The notes: generated by a model from the sequence alone, not told the origin. Positions 43,902 through 53,409 are shown, counted from the stretch's first letter. The stretch: DNA of 64,000 nt from Streptomyces caelestis (GCF_001279005.1 NZ_LGCN01000063.1:94087-158086), one strand, 5' to 3'. Translations and numbers: made by a program.

Positions 43902-45230
43902 ATGCAGGCAGAACCGAGGAAATCGCTGGTGGGGGAGGAGTACGAGGTCGAGGTCGGCCCCGTCGCCCACGGCGGTCACTGCATCGCCCGTACGTCCGAG
44001 GGCCAGGTCCTCTTCGTCCGGCACACCCTGCCCGGTGAACGCGTCGTCGCCCAGGTCACGGAGGGCGAGGAGGGGGCCCGCTTCCTCCGCGCGGACGCGG
44101 TGCGGGTGCTGGACGCCTCCAAGGACCGGATCGACGCCCCCTGCCCCTTCGCCGGCCCCGGCCGCTGCGGCGGCTGCGACTGGCAGCACGCCAAGCCGGG
44201 CGCCCAGCGCCGGCTGAAGGGCGAGGTCGTCGCCGAGCAGCTGCGGCGCCTGGCCGGGCTCACCCCGGAGGAGGTCGGCTGGGACGGCACCGTGATGCCC
44301 GCCGAGGGCGACAAGGTCCCCGCCGGCCAGGTCCCGGCGTGGCGCACGCGCGTCCAGTACGCCGTCACCGCCGACGGCCGCGCGGGACTGCGCCGGCACC
44401 GCTCGCACGAGGTCGAGCCGATCGACCACTGCATGATCGCCGCGGAGGGCGTCAGCGAGCTGGGCATCGAGAAGCGGGACTGGACGGGCATGGACTCCGT
44501 CGAGGCGATCGCCGCGACCGGCTCCCAGGACCGCCAGGTGGTCCTGACCCCCAAGCCCGGCGCCCGCCTCCCCCTGGTCGAGCTCGACCGCCCCGTCTCG
44601 GTCATGCGCGTCGACGAGCGCTCCGGTCAGCTCCACCGCGTCCACGGCCGCCCCTTCGTCCGCGAACGCGCCGACGGCCGCACCCACCGCGTCGCGGGCG
44701 GCGGCTTCTGGCAGGTCCACCCGAAGGCCGCCGACACCCTCGTCACCGCCGTCATGCAGGGCCTGCTGCCCCGCAAGGGCGACATGGCCCTCGACCTGTA
44801 CTGCGGCGTCGGCCTGTTCGCCGGCGCCCTGGCCGACCGGGTCGGGGAGTCGGGCGCGGTCCTCGGCATCGAGTCCGGCAAGCGCGCGGTGGAGGACGCC
44901 CGCCACAACCTCGCGGACTTCCCCCGCGTCCGCATCGAACAGGGCAAGGTCGAGTCCGTCCTGCCCCGCACGGGCATCACCGAGGTCGACCTCGTCGTCC
45001 TCGACCCCCCGCGGGCCGGGGCCGGCCGCAGGACGGTGGAGCACCTGTCGTCCCTGGGCGCGCGTCGGATCGCGTACGTGGCGTGCGACCCGGCGGCGCT
45101 GGCCCGGGACCTGGCCTACTTCCGGGACGGGGGGTACCGGGTGCGGACGCTGCGGGTGTTCGACCTGTTCCCGATGACGCATCATGTGGAGTGCGTCGCG
45201 ATTCTGGAGCCTGCGGCAAAGGGCCTCTGA
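43902..45230 (+). CDS. TrmA/RlmD-family RNA (uracil-5-)-methyltransferase
   Basis: 442 aa from ATG at 43902; an in-frame ATG at 43881 has no ribosome site. N-terminal TRAM domain (YEVEVGPVAHGGHCIARTSEGQVLF, GERVVAQVTEG), iron-sulfur cysteines in PCPFAGPGRCGGCDWQH, SAM domain DLYCGVGLFAGALADRVG, VLDPPRAGAG and the catalytic VACDPAALARDL with its Cys. It ends with FPMTHHVECVAILEPAAKGL. It methylates uridine in tRNA or 23S rRNA. Its last 20 codons are the target duplicated at 54273 and 63510. Confidence 0.94.
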   Translation: MQAEPRKSLVGEEYEVEVGPVAHGGHCIARTSEGQVLFVRHTLPGERVVAQVTEGEEGARFLRADAVRVLDASKDRIDAPCPFAGPGRCGGCDWQHAKPGAQRRLKGEVVAEQLRRLAGLTPEEVGWDGTVMPAEGDKVPAGQVPAWRTRVQYAVTADGRAGLRRHRSHEVEPIDHCMIAAEGVSELGIEKRDWTGMDSVEAIAATGSQDRQVVLTPKPGARLPLVELDRPVSVMRVDERSGQLHRVHGRPFVRERADGRTHRVAGGGFWQVHPKAADTLVTAVMQGLLPRKGDMALDLYCGVGLFAGALADRVGESGAVLGIESGKRAVEDARHNLADFPRVRIEQGKVESVLPRTGITEVDLVVLDPPRAGAGRRTVEHLSSLGARRIAYVACDPAALARDLAYFRDGGYRVRTLRVFDLFPMTHHVECVAILEPAAKGL

Positions 45231-45235
45231 CCTGC
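45168..45235 (+). repeat. Attachment-like direct repeat, copy A (attL of island 1, in host gene)
   Basis: 68 bases covering the last 20 codons and stop of the methyltransferase gene plus 5 bases. Copy B (54273-54340) matches at 64 of 68 positions and copy C (63510-63577) somewhat less. The best conserved block is GTGGAGTGCGT.GCGATTCTG and the bases just after it. This copy is the one in the intact gene. Confidence 0.88.
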
Positions 45236-45445
45236 TGATTTATTGATTCCCCAGGTGGCGGGCGGGTCGTGCCGACATGTTTCCGCAGGTCTACCGGGTG
45301 GAGCATGTTGAGGTTTCCATCACGTGTTTCACCTGCGACTTCGTAGTGGGGCGTGGGTCGAGAACGCTCTGTTCAACGCCGTCAGGGACGGGTTCCGGAA
45401 ATGTCTTGACGCTCGTTCGACGCTGCATCCGACGGAGTGTCAGGT
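45236..45445. other. Conserved left-end segment of island 1
   Basis: About 210 bases similar to 54341-54555 but not to anything else in the window. The best shared block contains GGAAATGTCTTGACGCTCGT and CCGACGGAGTGT. The 19-base motif TTGACGCTCGTTCGACGCT lies at 45406-45424, itself an internal repeat of GACGCT. No gene. It probably contains recombination or end-recognition sites. Confidence 0.7.
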
Positions 45446-45809
45446 GGTCGTTCCGGATCAGATGGCGCGGGTCAACCGACTTGTCGGGCTCGACCCGTCG
45501 AGCAGTGCGTCGGCCGCGAAGTTCCATGTGGTGACGTGCCGTCCAGGGGACGAGAAATCGGCTGGTCAGCCTGGGTCGGGCACGTGGGTGAGCCGGTCGA
45601 GGGCTGTGGTGATGTGACCGGCCCGGGGCCAGTGCCCGGCCAGGCGGAGGATTGACCGACGACCGGTGGTGACGAGCTGTCCGGCCGTGGTCAGAGGCGG
45701 AGCCGCGGTCGGCGAGGCTCCCAGAGCGGCATCGATGTGCGAGGACGGATTTCCTGGTGCGGGTCTCGCTGAGTGCGGGGCAGGGGCCATGGACCTGTCC
45801 GGCGGCTGG
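45446..45809. other. Non-coding stretch at left of island 1
   Basis: No intact gene; it contains only a short transposase-like remnant (45566-45700) on the minus strand. Confidence 0.5.
45566..45700 (-). pseudogene. Transposase C-terminal remnant (IS1380-like)
   Basis: The minus strand reads LTTAGQLVTTGRRSILRLAG then HWPRAGHITTALDRLTHVP, which resembles the C-terminus of IS1380-type transposases. Everything upstream of this is missing, so it is a short fossil. Confidence 0.45.
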
Positions 45810-46673
45810 CTACGGTTCCAGGAATTCGAGCGCCCGCGGGACGAATCTGGCGTGGTACTGGAAGATCCCGCCGTGTCCGGCGTCGGGGTAGAGGGGTTCG
45901 AGTTGGCCTTGGGGCAACCGGGCCGCCAGGTCGACTGTGTTGACGCTCGGGACCATGCGATCGCTCTCGCCGTTGGCCACCAGGACCGGTTGGTGGATGA
46001 GGGACAGATCGGCCGGTGCCCGGCGGCCCCAGTGGTGGATGGCCTTCAGCTGGGCGCGGAACGATGAGAGCGAGATGGCTTTGTCGCGGTCGTTCGTGCG
46101 TTCCTTCAGCCGGTCCAGGAAGGCGCGGGCCGCTCGGCGGCCACCGGCGGTGTCGGTGAAGAACAGGTACTGCTTGGGGTCCTTGCGGGTCAGGGCGGCC
46201 TTGGTGGTGTCCTTGATGGTGAGGCTTGTGACCTTGTCGATCCCGGGCCCGCCGGCGGGTCCCGTGCCCGCGAGGATGAGTTTGCGCACAAGCCCGGGTT
46301 CTTCCGCCGCGATGACTTGGGCGATGAAGCCGCCCATCGACAGTCCGAGCAGGTCGACCCTGTCGTACCCGAGGGCCCGGATGAACAGCACGGTGTCGCG
46401 AGCCATCGCCTCGATCGTGTCGGGTGTGGAACCGCCGGACGCGCCGACGCCGCGGTTGTCGAAGGTGATCACGGGACGCCGGGCGGCGAGTCCGTTGACG
46501 ACGCGCGGGTCCCAGTTGTCCAGGACTGCGGACAGGTGGTTGAGGAGGATCAGGGGCACGCCGTTGTCCGGGCCGAGCCGCCGGTAGGCGAAGGTCACGC
46601 CACGCACGGACACGGAGCGGTTCGGCGTGTTCTTGTACGACATCGGGGCGGGTGAACTGGGCGGTGTGCTCAT
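45810..46673 (-). CDS. Alpha/beta-fold hydrolase
   Basis: 287 aa from ATG at 46673; ATG at 46643 is an alternative. Oxyanion region LILLNHLSAVLDNWDP, nucleophile elbow GLSMGG, acid NGESDRMVP and His in DAGHGGIF complete the catalytic triad. Close in style to chloroperoxidase/esterase-like hydrolases. Last gene of the TetR-flanked redox set on the minus strand, 92 bases after the quinone reductase gene. Confidence 0.9.
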   Translation of the reverse strand: MSTPPSSPAPMSYKNTPNRSVSVRGVTFAYRRLGPDNGVPLILLNHLSAVLDNWDPRVVNGLAARRPVITFDNRGVGASGGSTPDTIEAMARDTVLFIRALGYDRVDLLGLSMGGFIAQVIAAEEPGLVRKLILAGTGPAGGPGIDKVTSLTIKDTTKAALTRKDPKQYLFFTDTAGGRRAARAFLDRLKERTNDRDKAISLSSFRAQLKAIHHWGRRAPADLSLIHQPVLVANGESDRMVPSVNTVDLAARLPQGQLEPLYPDAGHGGIFQYHARFVPRALEFLEP

Positions 46674-46765
46674 GGCCGGGTCCTGAGGTGGTGTGGCGGG
46701 GGAGTGGGGTGTGCAGGGACTTGTCGCTGTGGGAGGTGACTGGCGCCTGGGACTCGTTTTCACCC

Positions 46766-47770
46766 TTACGTCATCGCGACGACGACTTTGCCGGCCTTTG
46801 CCCGTCCCCTCTCGACGTATTCCATGGCGTGGAGGGTTTCTTCGAACGGGAAGACGCGGTCGACGACGGGGCGGATCTTCCCGGTGTCGATGAGGGCAGT
46901 GAGTTCGCGCAGTTGGTCGCCGCTGGCCTTCATGAACAGGAACGAGTACGTCACGCCGTGGCGTTTGGCGTTGCGCCGGGTTTTGAAGCTGAGGGCGGTC
47001 ATGGCCAGGCGGAGGATCGGGTTCGCGCCCAGTTCGTGGGCGAAGGCCGGGTCGGGCGGGCCCGCGACGCTGATGGCTGTGCCACCGGTCTTGAGAACGC
47101 GCAGGGACTTGGCGAGGTTCTCGCCGCCGAGGCTGTCGAGGACGACGTCGTAGCCGTCGAGAAGCTCTTCGAAGTCCTGGGCGCGGTAGTCGACGACGAC
47201 GTCCGCGCCGAGGTCCTTGGCCAAGTCGACCTTGGCGGTGCTCACGGTGGTGGCCACATGCGCGCCCAGCGCCTTGGCCAGCTGGACGGCGACGGAGCCG
47301 AGGCCGCCGGCGCCCGCGTGGACGAGGACCTTCTGGCCCGGCTGCACGCGTGCCCGCTCGACCAGTGCCTGCCATGCGGTCAGGGCGACCAGGGGGAGGG
47401 AGGCGGCCTCGGCCATGGTGAGGGTGACCGGTTTGGGCGCCAGGTCGTCCTGGTGGACGGCGATGAGTTCGGCGAAGGTACCGATGCGGTCCTTGTCGGG
47501 CCGGGCGTAGACCTCGTCGCCCACCGCGAAGCGGGTGACGGACGGGCCGACCCGGACGACCGTCCCGGCGAGGTCGTTGCCCAGAATGAGCGGGAGGCGG
47601 TATGGCATGAACGCCTTGAAGTCCCCGTTGCGGATCCTGATGTCCAGCGGGTTCACGCCCGCCGCGTGGATCTTGACCAGGACGTCGTCGGCACCTACCC
47701 GGGGGTCGGGTGTTTCGGTGGCACGCATCCCGGCCTGGTCGCCGTACTTCTCGACCAGGAAAGCTTTCAT
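46766..47770 (-). CDS. NADPH:quinone reductase-like MDR oxidoreductase
   Basis: 334 aa from ATG at 47770 with GGAG upstream. Zinc-free medium-chain reductase: MKAFLVEKYGDQAG, AGVNPLDIRIRNG, LGNDLAGTVVRVG, nucleotide-binding VLVHAGAGGLGSVAVQLAKALGA and VLDSLGGENL. Predicted to reduce quinones or enones with NADPH. Fits a detoxification operon with the neighbouring SDR and aldo/keto reductase genes. Confidence 0.92.
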   Translation of the reverse strand: MKAFLVEKYGDQAGMRATETPDPRVGADDVLVKIHAAGVNPLDIRIRNGDFKAFMPYRLPLILGNDLAGTVVRVGPSVTRFAVGDEVYARPDKDRIGTFAELIAVHQDDLAPKPVTLTMAEAASLPLVALTAWQALVERARVQPGQKVLVHAGAGGLGSVAVQLAKALGAHVATTVSTAKVDLAKDLGADVVVDYRAQDFEELLDGYDVVLDSLGGENLAKSLRVLKTGGTAISVAGPPDPAFAHELGANPILRLAMTALSFKTRRNAKRHGVTYSFLFMKASGDQLRELTALIDTGKIRPVVDRVFPFEETLHAMEYVERGRAKAGKVVVAMT

Positions 47771-47905
47771 AGTTGTCTCCGTTCCGTTTCCCGTCCGTGA
47801 AAGGCCGGGGTCTCCGCTCGCCCCGGGCTTCTCCCCGTACGAGACAGCTGTGTTGCTCTCCTGGCTGCGGCGCGGGCGCACCTCGTCCTCAGCCGCGTTC
47901 ACCCA

Positions 47906-48961
47906 TCAGGCCACCGGCACGACCGGGGCGGTGACGCGGTCGGCGGCGCCTCCTTGGAGGCGGTCCAAGGTGGCGGCGATCCCTTCGTGGGGAACGCCGA
48001 GTGGCACCGCGCTGACCTCGGCCAGGCGGGTGTACTGCTCGTCGGTCAGCTGGACGTCGAGGGCGCCGAGGTAGCTGTCGAGCTGGGAGAGACTGCGCGG
48101 GCCGATGATCGGGACGAGCGTGGCAACGGAGCGGGCGGCGCGTTCGCGCACCCAGGCCACCGCCACCTGGGCGGGCGTCACGCCGGTCTCCCCTGCGATC
48201 GCCAGGACGGTGTCGACGACGGCGGTCTTCTGGCCGGTGCTCTCGGTGTGGATGACCATGCCCAGGTCGCTCAGGCGCCCCTCGGCGGAGCCGCGGTACT
48301 TGCCGGTGAGCAGTCCGCCGCCGAGCGGGGACCACAGGGCTGCGCCGAGCCCGAGGCTCTCGGCCATGGGCAGGAGCTCACGGTCGGCCGTGCGCTCGAC
48401 GAGGCTGTACTCGTGCTGGACGCCCACGACAGGGACCCAGTTCTTCAGGTCCGCGAGGGTCACCGCGCGCGAGACGCGCCAGGCGGGGAAGTTGGACAGC
48501 GCGGCGTGATGGATCTTGCCGGCGCTCACCAGGTCGTCGAGCCCGCGCAGGAGTTCCTCCATCGGAGTGAGGTCGTCGGGGAAGTGCACCCACAACAGGT
48601 CGATGTAGTCGGTCCCCAGGCGCTTCAGGCTGGCCTCGACCGAGGCGACCATGGTCTTGCGGCTGTTGCCGGTCTTGGAGATGTCCGGCTGCGGGGCGGC
48701 GCCGAGGGTGAACTTCGTGGCCAGGACGAAGTGGTCGCGGTCGGCGGAGACCAGCTTTCCGGTCAGTTCCTCCGACTCGCCGAACTGGTAGGCGTCCGCG
48801 CTGTCGAGAAAGGTCCCGCCGGCTTCGGCGAACCGGTCGAAGATCCGCCGGGCCTCCTCGGGCTCGGCGCCTGCGCCCCAACCGGTGCCGAAATTCGCGG
48901 TGCCGAGCGCGTACTCGGAGACGCGCAGTCCGGTCCGGTGACCGAAGGTCGTGTAGCGCAT
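47906..48961 (-). CDS. Aldo/keto reductase
   Basis: 351 aa, ATG at 48961. TIM-barrel AKR with the catalytic tetrad visible: FLDSADAY (Asp, Tyr), LATKFTLG (Lys) and LLWVHFPDD (His). The NADP-site sequence AWVRERAARSVATLVPIIGPRSLSQL lies near the C-terminus. It is in the same minus-strand set as the SDR gene (55 bases upstream). Confidence 0.93.
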   Translation of the reverse strand: MRYTTFGHRTGLRVSEYALGTANFGTGWGAGAEPEEARRIFDRFAEAGGTFLDSADAYQFGESEELTGKLVSADRDHFVLATKFTLGAAPQPDISKTGNSRKTMVASVEASLKRLGTDYIDLLWVHFPDDLTPMEELLRGLDDLVSAGKIHHAALSNFPAWRVSRAVTLADLKNWVPVVGVQHEYSLVERTADRELLPMAESLGLGAALWSPLGGGLLTGKYRGSAEGRLSDLGMVIHTESTGQKTAVVDTVLAIAGETGVTPAQVAVAWVRERAARSVATLVPIIGPRSLSQLDSYLGALDVQLTDEQYTRLAEVSAVPLGVPHEGIAATLDRLQGGAADRVTAPVVPVA

Positions 48962-49015
48962 GAGATGTCCTTGCAGGGGTGTGAGGGTGGTCGCGCCGGG
49001 GTGGAGGGGCGAGCG

Positions 49016-49708
49016 TCAGTCCGCGTTCGGCCGGGGTGCCGCGGACAGGCTCTGCTTGACGTACCGGCTGGTCTCGTCGGCGAGGATCTCGGGCAGGCCG
49101 GTCTCGATGCCGTACAGGGCCTGGGCCGCGACGTCGGCGGCGGCGACCTTCTGATCGGCGGGCACGCCGGCGGCCATGTCGGTGTCCATGTAGCCGACGT
49201 GCAGCGCCGAGACGGTGATGCCGCGCGGTGCCAGCTCCTCACGGGTCGCGTCGCTCAGCGCCCAAGCGGCGGCCTTGGACGCGGCGTAGGAGCCGAGTCC
49301 TGCCGGGTGGAACCAGGACAGGGCGGACAGGACGTTGAGCACGGCGCCGCCGCCGTTGCCCTCGATCACGGGGGCGAAGGCTCGGGTCGCGGCGAGCGGG
49401 CCGAAGAAGTTGGTCTCCATCTCCCGGCGCACCTCAGCCACGTCGCCTCCCATCAGCGTCGCGCCGGTGGAGATGCCCGCGTTGTTGATCAGCAGTGTCG
49501 CGTCGGACGCCAGGCGCGCGGCCTCTTGTGTCGACGCCTCGTCCGTGACGTTCAGCCGTAGCGGGAGGACGCCCGGCACGTCGACCGTCTCGGGGCGTCG
49601 GGCCGCGCCGTACACCTTCGCGCCGCGCTCGACGAGCTGGGCGGCCAAGTGCCGCCCGAAGCCCCGATTGGCGCCGGTGACGACTGCGACCGCGTTCCTC
49701 AGTTCCAT
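49016..49708 (-). CDS. SDR-family oxidoreductase
   Basis: 230 aa from ATG at 49708 with AGGAG 6 bases upstream. Cofactor motif VVTGANRGFGRHLA, NNAG (LLINNAGIS), catalytic Ser in NVLSALSWF and YAASK. Length is normal for a classical SDR. It is the first gene of the redox set and is divergent from the TetR gene, with the operator between them. Confidence 0.93.
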   Translation of the reverse strand: MELRNAVAVVTGANRGFGRHLAAQLVERGAKVYGAARRPETVDVPGVLPLRLNVTDEASTQEAARLASDATLLINNAGISTGATLMGGDVAEVRREMETNFFGPLAATRAFAPVIEGNGGGAVLNVLSALSWFHPAGLGSYAASKAAAWALSDATREELAPRGITVSALHVGYMDTDMAAGVPADQKVAAADVAAQALYGIETGLPEILADETSRYVKQSLSAAPRPNAD

Positions 49709-49753
49709 GTGCACTCCTGGTCGTGGCGGGCGCCGTGGGCTACCCGCAGTTTT

Positions 49754-49777
49754 TTTAGATTATGGAGGCAATCTAAA
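49754..49777. promoter_or_regulatory. Probable TetR operator
   Basis: TTTAGATT and AATCTAAA form perfect 8-base arms around 8 bases, in the gap between the divergent SDR and TetR genes. The size and position suit a TetR dimer controlling both promoters. TATGAT at 49786-49791 may be the -10 box of the TetR gene. Confidence 0.75.
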
Positions 49778-49824
49778 CATGAGCCTATGATAGATGCCAG
49801 TCGACATCCAAACGGGAGGTGGTC

Positions 49825-50385
49825 ATGGGCCGCGTATCGCAGGCGCAGGCGGAGGAAAACCGCAGGCGGGTGGTGGACACCGCATCCCGCCTGTTCCGGG
49901 AGCAGGGCATTCAGGTCAGCGTCGCCGACCTGATGAAGGCGGCCGGTCTGACCCACGGCGCTTTCTACAAGCAGTTCGCCTCCAAGGAGGCACTCGTCGA
50001 CGAGGCCACCGCCCACGCCTTCGCCGAGCTCGCCCAGCGCTACAGCGACGGACTTGAGCGGCACGACGGGCAGCGCGCCGCCGCCCAGCAGACGCTGATC
50101 GACGCCTACCTCTCCGTCGAGCACCGCGACGCCCCGGCGGACGGCTGCCCGGTCGCCGCGCTCGCCATCGACATCGCGCGCGAGGGCGGGGGGCGCGAGG
50201 CCCGTCGCGTCTACGCCGAGGGGGTGGCCGACTTCGCCGATTTCCTGGCCGGTGACGACCAGGACGGCATCGTCCGCCTCTGCACCCTGTTCGGTGCGCT
50301 GGTCCTGTCCCGGGCCACCAAGGGCTCCCCGCTCTCCGGTGAGATCCTCGCCGCCGCGCACGCGGCCTTGACTGAAGCGGGCTGA
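49825..50385 (+). CDS. TetR/AcrR-family regulator
   Basis: 186 aa from ATG at 49825 with GGGAGG upstream. N-terminal HTH: RRRVVDTASRLFREQGIQVSVADLMKAAGLTHGAFYKQFASKEALVDEA. The C-terminal ligand domain contains DGCPVAALAIDIAREGG and LCTLFGALVLSRA, typical of the subgroup beside redox enzymes. Probably represses the divergent SDR-AKR-quinone reductase-hydrolase genes until a reactive ligand binds. Confidence 0.93.
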   Translation: MGRVSQAQAEENRRRVVDTASRLFREQGIQVSVADLMKAAGLTHGAFYKQFASKEALVDEATAHAFAELAQRYSDGLERHDGQRAAAQQTLIDAYLSVEHRDAPADGCPVAALAIDIAREGGGREARRVYAEGVADFADFLAGDDQDGIVRLCTLFGALVLSRATKGSPLSGEILAAAHAALTEAG

Positions 50386-50660
50386 TCACGGGCGCGTGGC
50401 CGCGCCGTGACAGGGTGCCTCTGCCGTTTCGGCCGGGTGCGGCGCTCCGGGGAGGAAGGTCACCTGCGGCGCGGTCGTGCGGGGATCAGTAGTCACCTCG
50501 CTTGTCACGCCGTGGACCTCGGCCGGCAGCCGGGACGTGAGGATCTCCACGCGCGGGCCGCCGGCGGCAAGCCGGCCGTGGTCGAGCACGTAGAGGCGGT
50601 CGCAGTGGCAGGCGGCGAGGTTCAGGTCGTGCAGGGCGACGAGCACCGTGGCCGGCAGGG
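50386..50660 (-). pseudogene. 3' fragment of siderophore-type ABC ATPase gene
   Basis: On the minus strand, TVLVALHDLNLAACHCDRLY then VLDHGRLAAGGPRVEILT and AEVHGVTSEVTTDP match the end of FecE-like ATPases (H-loop onward). Walker A, signature and Walker B are missing. At about 50660 it meets a different gene fragment on the other strand. Confidence 0.65.
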
Positions 50661-50663
50661 GGC

Positions 50664-50854
50664 GCGGCGTGTTCAGGAACGGCGACGCCCCCGCCGTCGT
50701 CGCCCAGGCGATCGTCGCGGCGGCGACCGACACGAAGCCGAAGCCGCGCTACACCGCCGGCCCCCTGGCCGGACGCGCACGCGTACTGCGCCGTCTCGCT
50801 CCCGCCGGGGTCTTCGACCAGCAGATCCGCAAGATGAACCGGCTGGCCGGGTGA
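50664..50854 (+). pseudogene. 3' fragment of SDR gene
   Basis: VVAQAIVAAATDTKPKPRYTAGPLAG followed by RRLAPAGVFDQQIRKMNRLAG is the C-terminus of a classical SDR; the cofactor and catalytic parts are gone. Two unrelated gene ends thus lie back to back, showing an old deletion or insertion joint. Confidence 0.65.
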
Positions 50855-51250
50855 CGCACAGGCAACTGCCTGGGCTCTGCGAACAGCCGCCGCACCTCCA
50901 CCAGGCAGAGGACACCTTGATGCAAGAGCGCGGAGGAACGGCGTGCATGGCTAGTGCTGTGACCGGGAACGTTCGACGGGTCGGTGGTTGGGGCGGTTGG
51001 ACGGGCGGTGACGTCGGTTCCGACCGCTGGAGATGTGGTGGCTGAGCCTGTGCGGGTGCGCAGACTGACCGGTCGGGAAGGGCAGAAGCGGTGGCGTCCC
51101 GCCGGGTGGTGTAGCCGATCAAGGTGCCGAAATCCGCAGGTCGAGGGCATCGCTCTCGCCGGACCGGGGGTTCAACTGGCCTCAGCAGGGCGCCACGTGG
51201 GCGACCGCCTCTGCGGAAATCGTCAGGGACCTTGTACCGGAATACGTAAC
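50855..51250. other. Left flank and left end of IS630-type element
   Basis: No gene. It contains the left terminus at 50954 (GTGCTGTGACCGGGAACGTT) and non-coding DNA up to the transposase frame. Confidence 0.5.
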
Positions 51251-52365
51251 CCTTGATCCCCTACACCACGTGGCGGGACACGACCGCAGAAGCTGCAGCA
51301 GATCGTGCGCCGGGGAAGTACCAGCCCGGTGCGCTACCGGCGGGCGATGATGCCGCTGGTCTCGGCCGGCGGGAACCGCGTCCCGGTGATCGCGAAGTTG
51401 GTGCAGGCCGACGAGGACACCATCCGGGACGTGATCCACCGGTTCGACGAGATCGGCCTGGCTTGTCTGGACCCTCGATGGGCGGGAGGCCGTCCCCGCC
51501 AGCTCACCCCTGACGACGAGGACTTCGTCGTCCAGACGGCCACCACCCGCCCCACCAAGCTCGGCCAGCCCTTCACTCGCTGGTCGATCCGCAAACTCGC
51601 CGCCTACCTGCGCCGCGTACACGGCCGTGTCATCCGCATCGGCCGGGAAGCCTTACGGTGCCTGCTATCGCGCCGCGGCATCACCTTCCAGCGCACCAGG
51701 ACCTGGAAGGAGTCCCCAGATCCCGAGCGTGACGCCAAGCTCGACCGGATCGAGCAGGTGTTGGGGCGTTTCCCTGACCGGGTGTTCGCCTTCGACGAGT
51801 TCGGGCCGCTGGGGATCCGGCCCACCGCGGGCTCTTGCTGGGCGAAACAGAGCGAGCCCAACCGGCTGCCGGCGACCTGTCGCCGCACCCACGGTGTCAC
51901 CTACTTCCACGGCTGCTCCTCCGTCGGCGACGACCGTCTGTGGGGCGTCAACCGCCGCCGCAAAGGCACCGCCAACACCCTGGCGGCGCTGAAGTCGATC
52001 CGCGCCCCGCCCGGCCCGACGGAGCTCCGATCTACATCATCCTGGACAACCTCTCAGCCCACACCGGTGCGGACATCCGCCGCTGGGCGAAGAAGAACAA
52101 GGTCGAACTGTGCTTCACCCCGACCTATGCCTCCTGGGCCAACCCGATCGAGGCCCACTTCGGTCCGCTGCGGCAGTTCACCCTGGCCAACTCCCACCAC
52201 CGCAGCCACCCCGCACAGACCCGGGCCCTGCACCGCTACCTACGCTGGCGCAACGCCAACGCCCGCCACCCCGACGTCCTCGCCGCACAACGCCGAGAGC
52301 GTGTCCGCATCCGCAGTGAGAAAGGCATCCGCCGGGGCGGACGCCCCCTCACCCCAGCGGCCTGA
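51251..52365 (+). pseudogene. IS630-family transposase, frameshifted
   Basis: First frame: KLQQIVRRGSTSPVRYRRAM, GGNRVPVIAKLVQADEDTIRDVIHRF (HTH) and VFAFDEFGPLGI with the first catalytic Asp. At about 52015-52025 the protein continues in another frame: IYIILDNLSAHTGADIRRWAKK (second Asp), FTPTYASWANPIEAHFGPLRQF (Glu) and RWRNANARHPDVLA. Together they restore the DDE triad. Either a programmed shift, known in some IS630 relatives, or a dead copy. Confidence 0.75.
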
Positions 52366-52557
52366 ATACAATCCGGCGAACCTAATGCGGTCACAGCACG
52401 AGCAGATGGTTGGTTGCTGTCGAGGCTCAGGATCCTGGGGCTTGGAAAAGGCTTTGACGCGCGGTTCGCTGTTCATCGATGGTGAGCCGGACGTCCGGAC
52501 CGAGCGGTCACGAACCGCCGCGTCGGCGACGGCTACACCACGGTGAGGGAGTTGTGG

Positions 52558-53409
52558 ATGATTGTTGTGTCGGCCGCTTCGGGGGCTTTCGGTCGACTGG
52601 TCATCGACCAGTTGCTGGCCCAGTGCCCGGCTGATCGCATCGTTGCCGCGGTGCGCAATCCCGAAGGGGTCGCGGATCTAGCCGCTCGCGGGGTCCGTGT
52701 CCGCCTTGGTGACTACGATGACCCGGCAACGCTGCGCACCGCGTTCAAGGGAGCTGACCGGCTGCTGCTGATCTCCTCTCCGGAGCTGGAACCCTCCCGC
52801 CGCGCTGGCCAGCACCAGGCAGCCATCGACGCGGCCCGCACCGCCGGAGTCGGTGCGATCATCTACACCAGTTTCCTGGGTGCCGACACTCAGGCCCACG
52901 GTGTCACCGCTGCTCATCACGCCACCGAGCGCACCCTGTTCGCAAGCGGGCTGCCCCACACGCTGTTGCGCCACCCCTACTACAGCGAGGCATTCCTCAA
53001 CGCGGGCCTGCGCGCCGCCGTCACCTCGGGTGAACTGGCCAGCGGCACCGGCGGGCGTGGCATCAATACCGCTTTCCGCAGCGAACTCGCCGAGGCCGCC
53101 GCCCACGTCCTCACCGAGGACTGCCACCTCGGCCGCGCCTACGACTTCACTGGCAACCTGTGGACCTACAGCCAGCTCGCCCACGCACTCAGCCGTATCT
53201 CCGGCAGACCCGTCGTCCACCGAGACCGCCACGGCCGGGCGCCCGGTGCCCAGGGCTGGCTTGAGGACCAGGTACGTGCCGGCGCACTGGAGCGACAGAC
53301 CGACGATCTCCAGCACGTCCTCGGTCACCCAGCCGCCACCCTCGACCAGGCCGTCACCGCAATCCTCACCCAACCCGCCCCACCAGCCGCCAGTCCTGCC
53401 CCGGAGTGA
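52558..53409 (+). CDS. NmrA/QorB-like NAD(P)-binding oxidoreductase
   Basis: 283 aa from ATG at 52558 with GAGGGAG upstream. The atypical SDR cofactor motif is VVSAASGAFGRLVIDQLL, where TGATG is more usual. It continues VAAVRNPEGVADLAARGVRVRLGDYDDPATL, YTSFLGADTQAHGVTAAHHATER and GLPHTLLRHPYYSEAFLNAG, as in quinone reductase 2 (YtfG). It lies between the inner and outer right ends of the IS630-type element. Confidence 0.87.
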   Translation: MIVVSAASGAFGRLVIDQLLAQCPADRIVAAVRNPEGVADLAARGVRVRLGDYDDPATLRTAFKGADRLLLISSPELEPSRRAGQHQAAIDAARTAGVGAIIYTSFLGADTQAHGVTAAHHATERTLFASGLPHTLLRHPYYSEAFLNAGLRAAVTSGELASGTGGRGINTAFRSELAEAAAHVLTEDCHLGRAYDFTGNLWTYSQLAHALSRISGRPVVHRDRHGRAPGAQGWLEDQVRAGALERQTDDLQHVLGHPAATLDQAVTAILTQPAPPAASPAPE

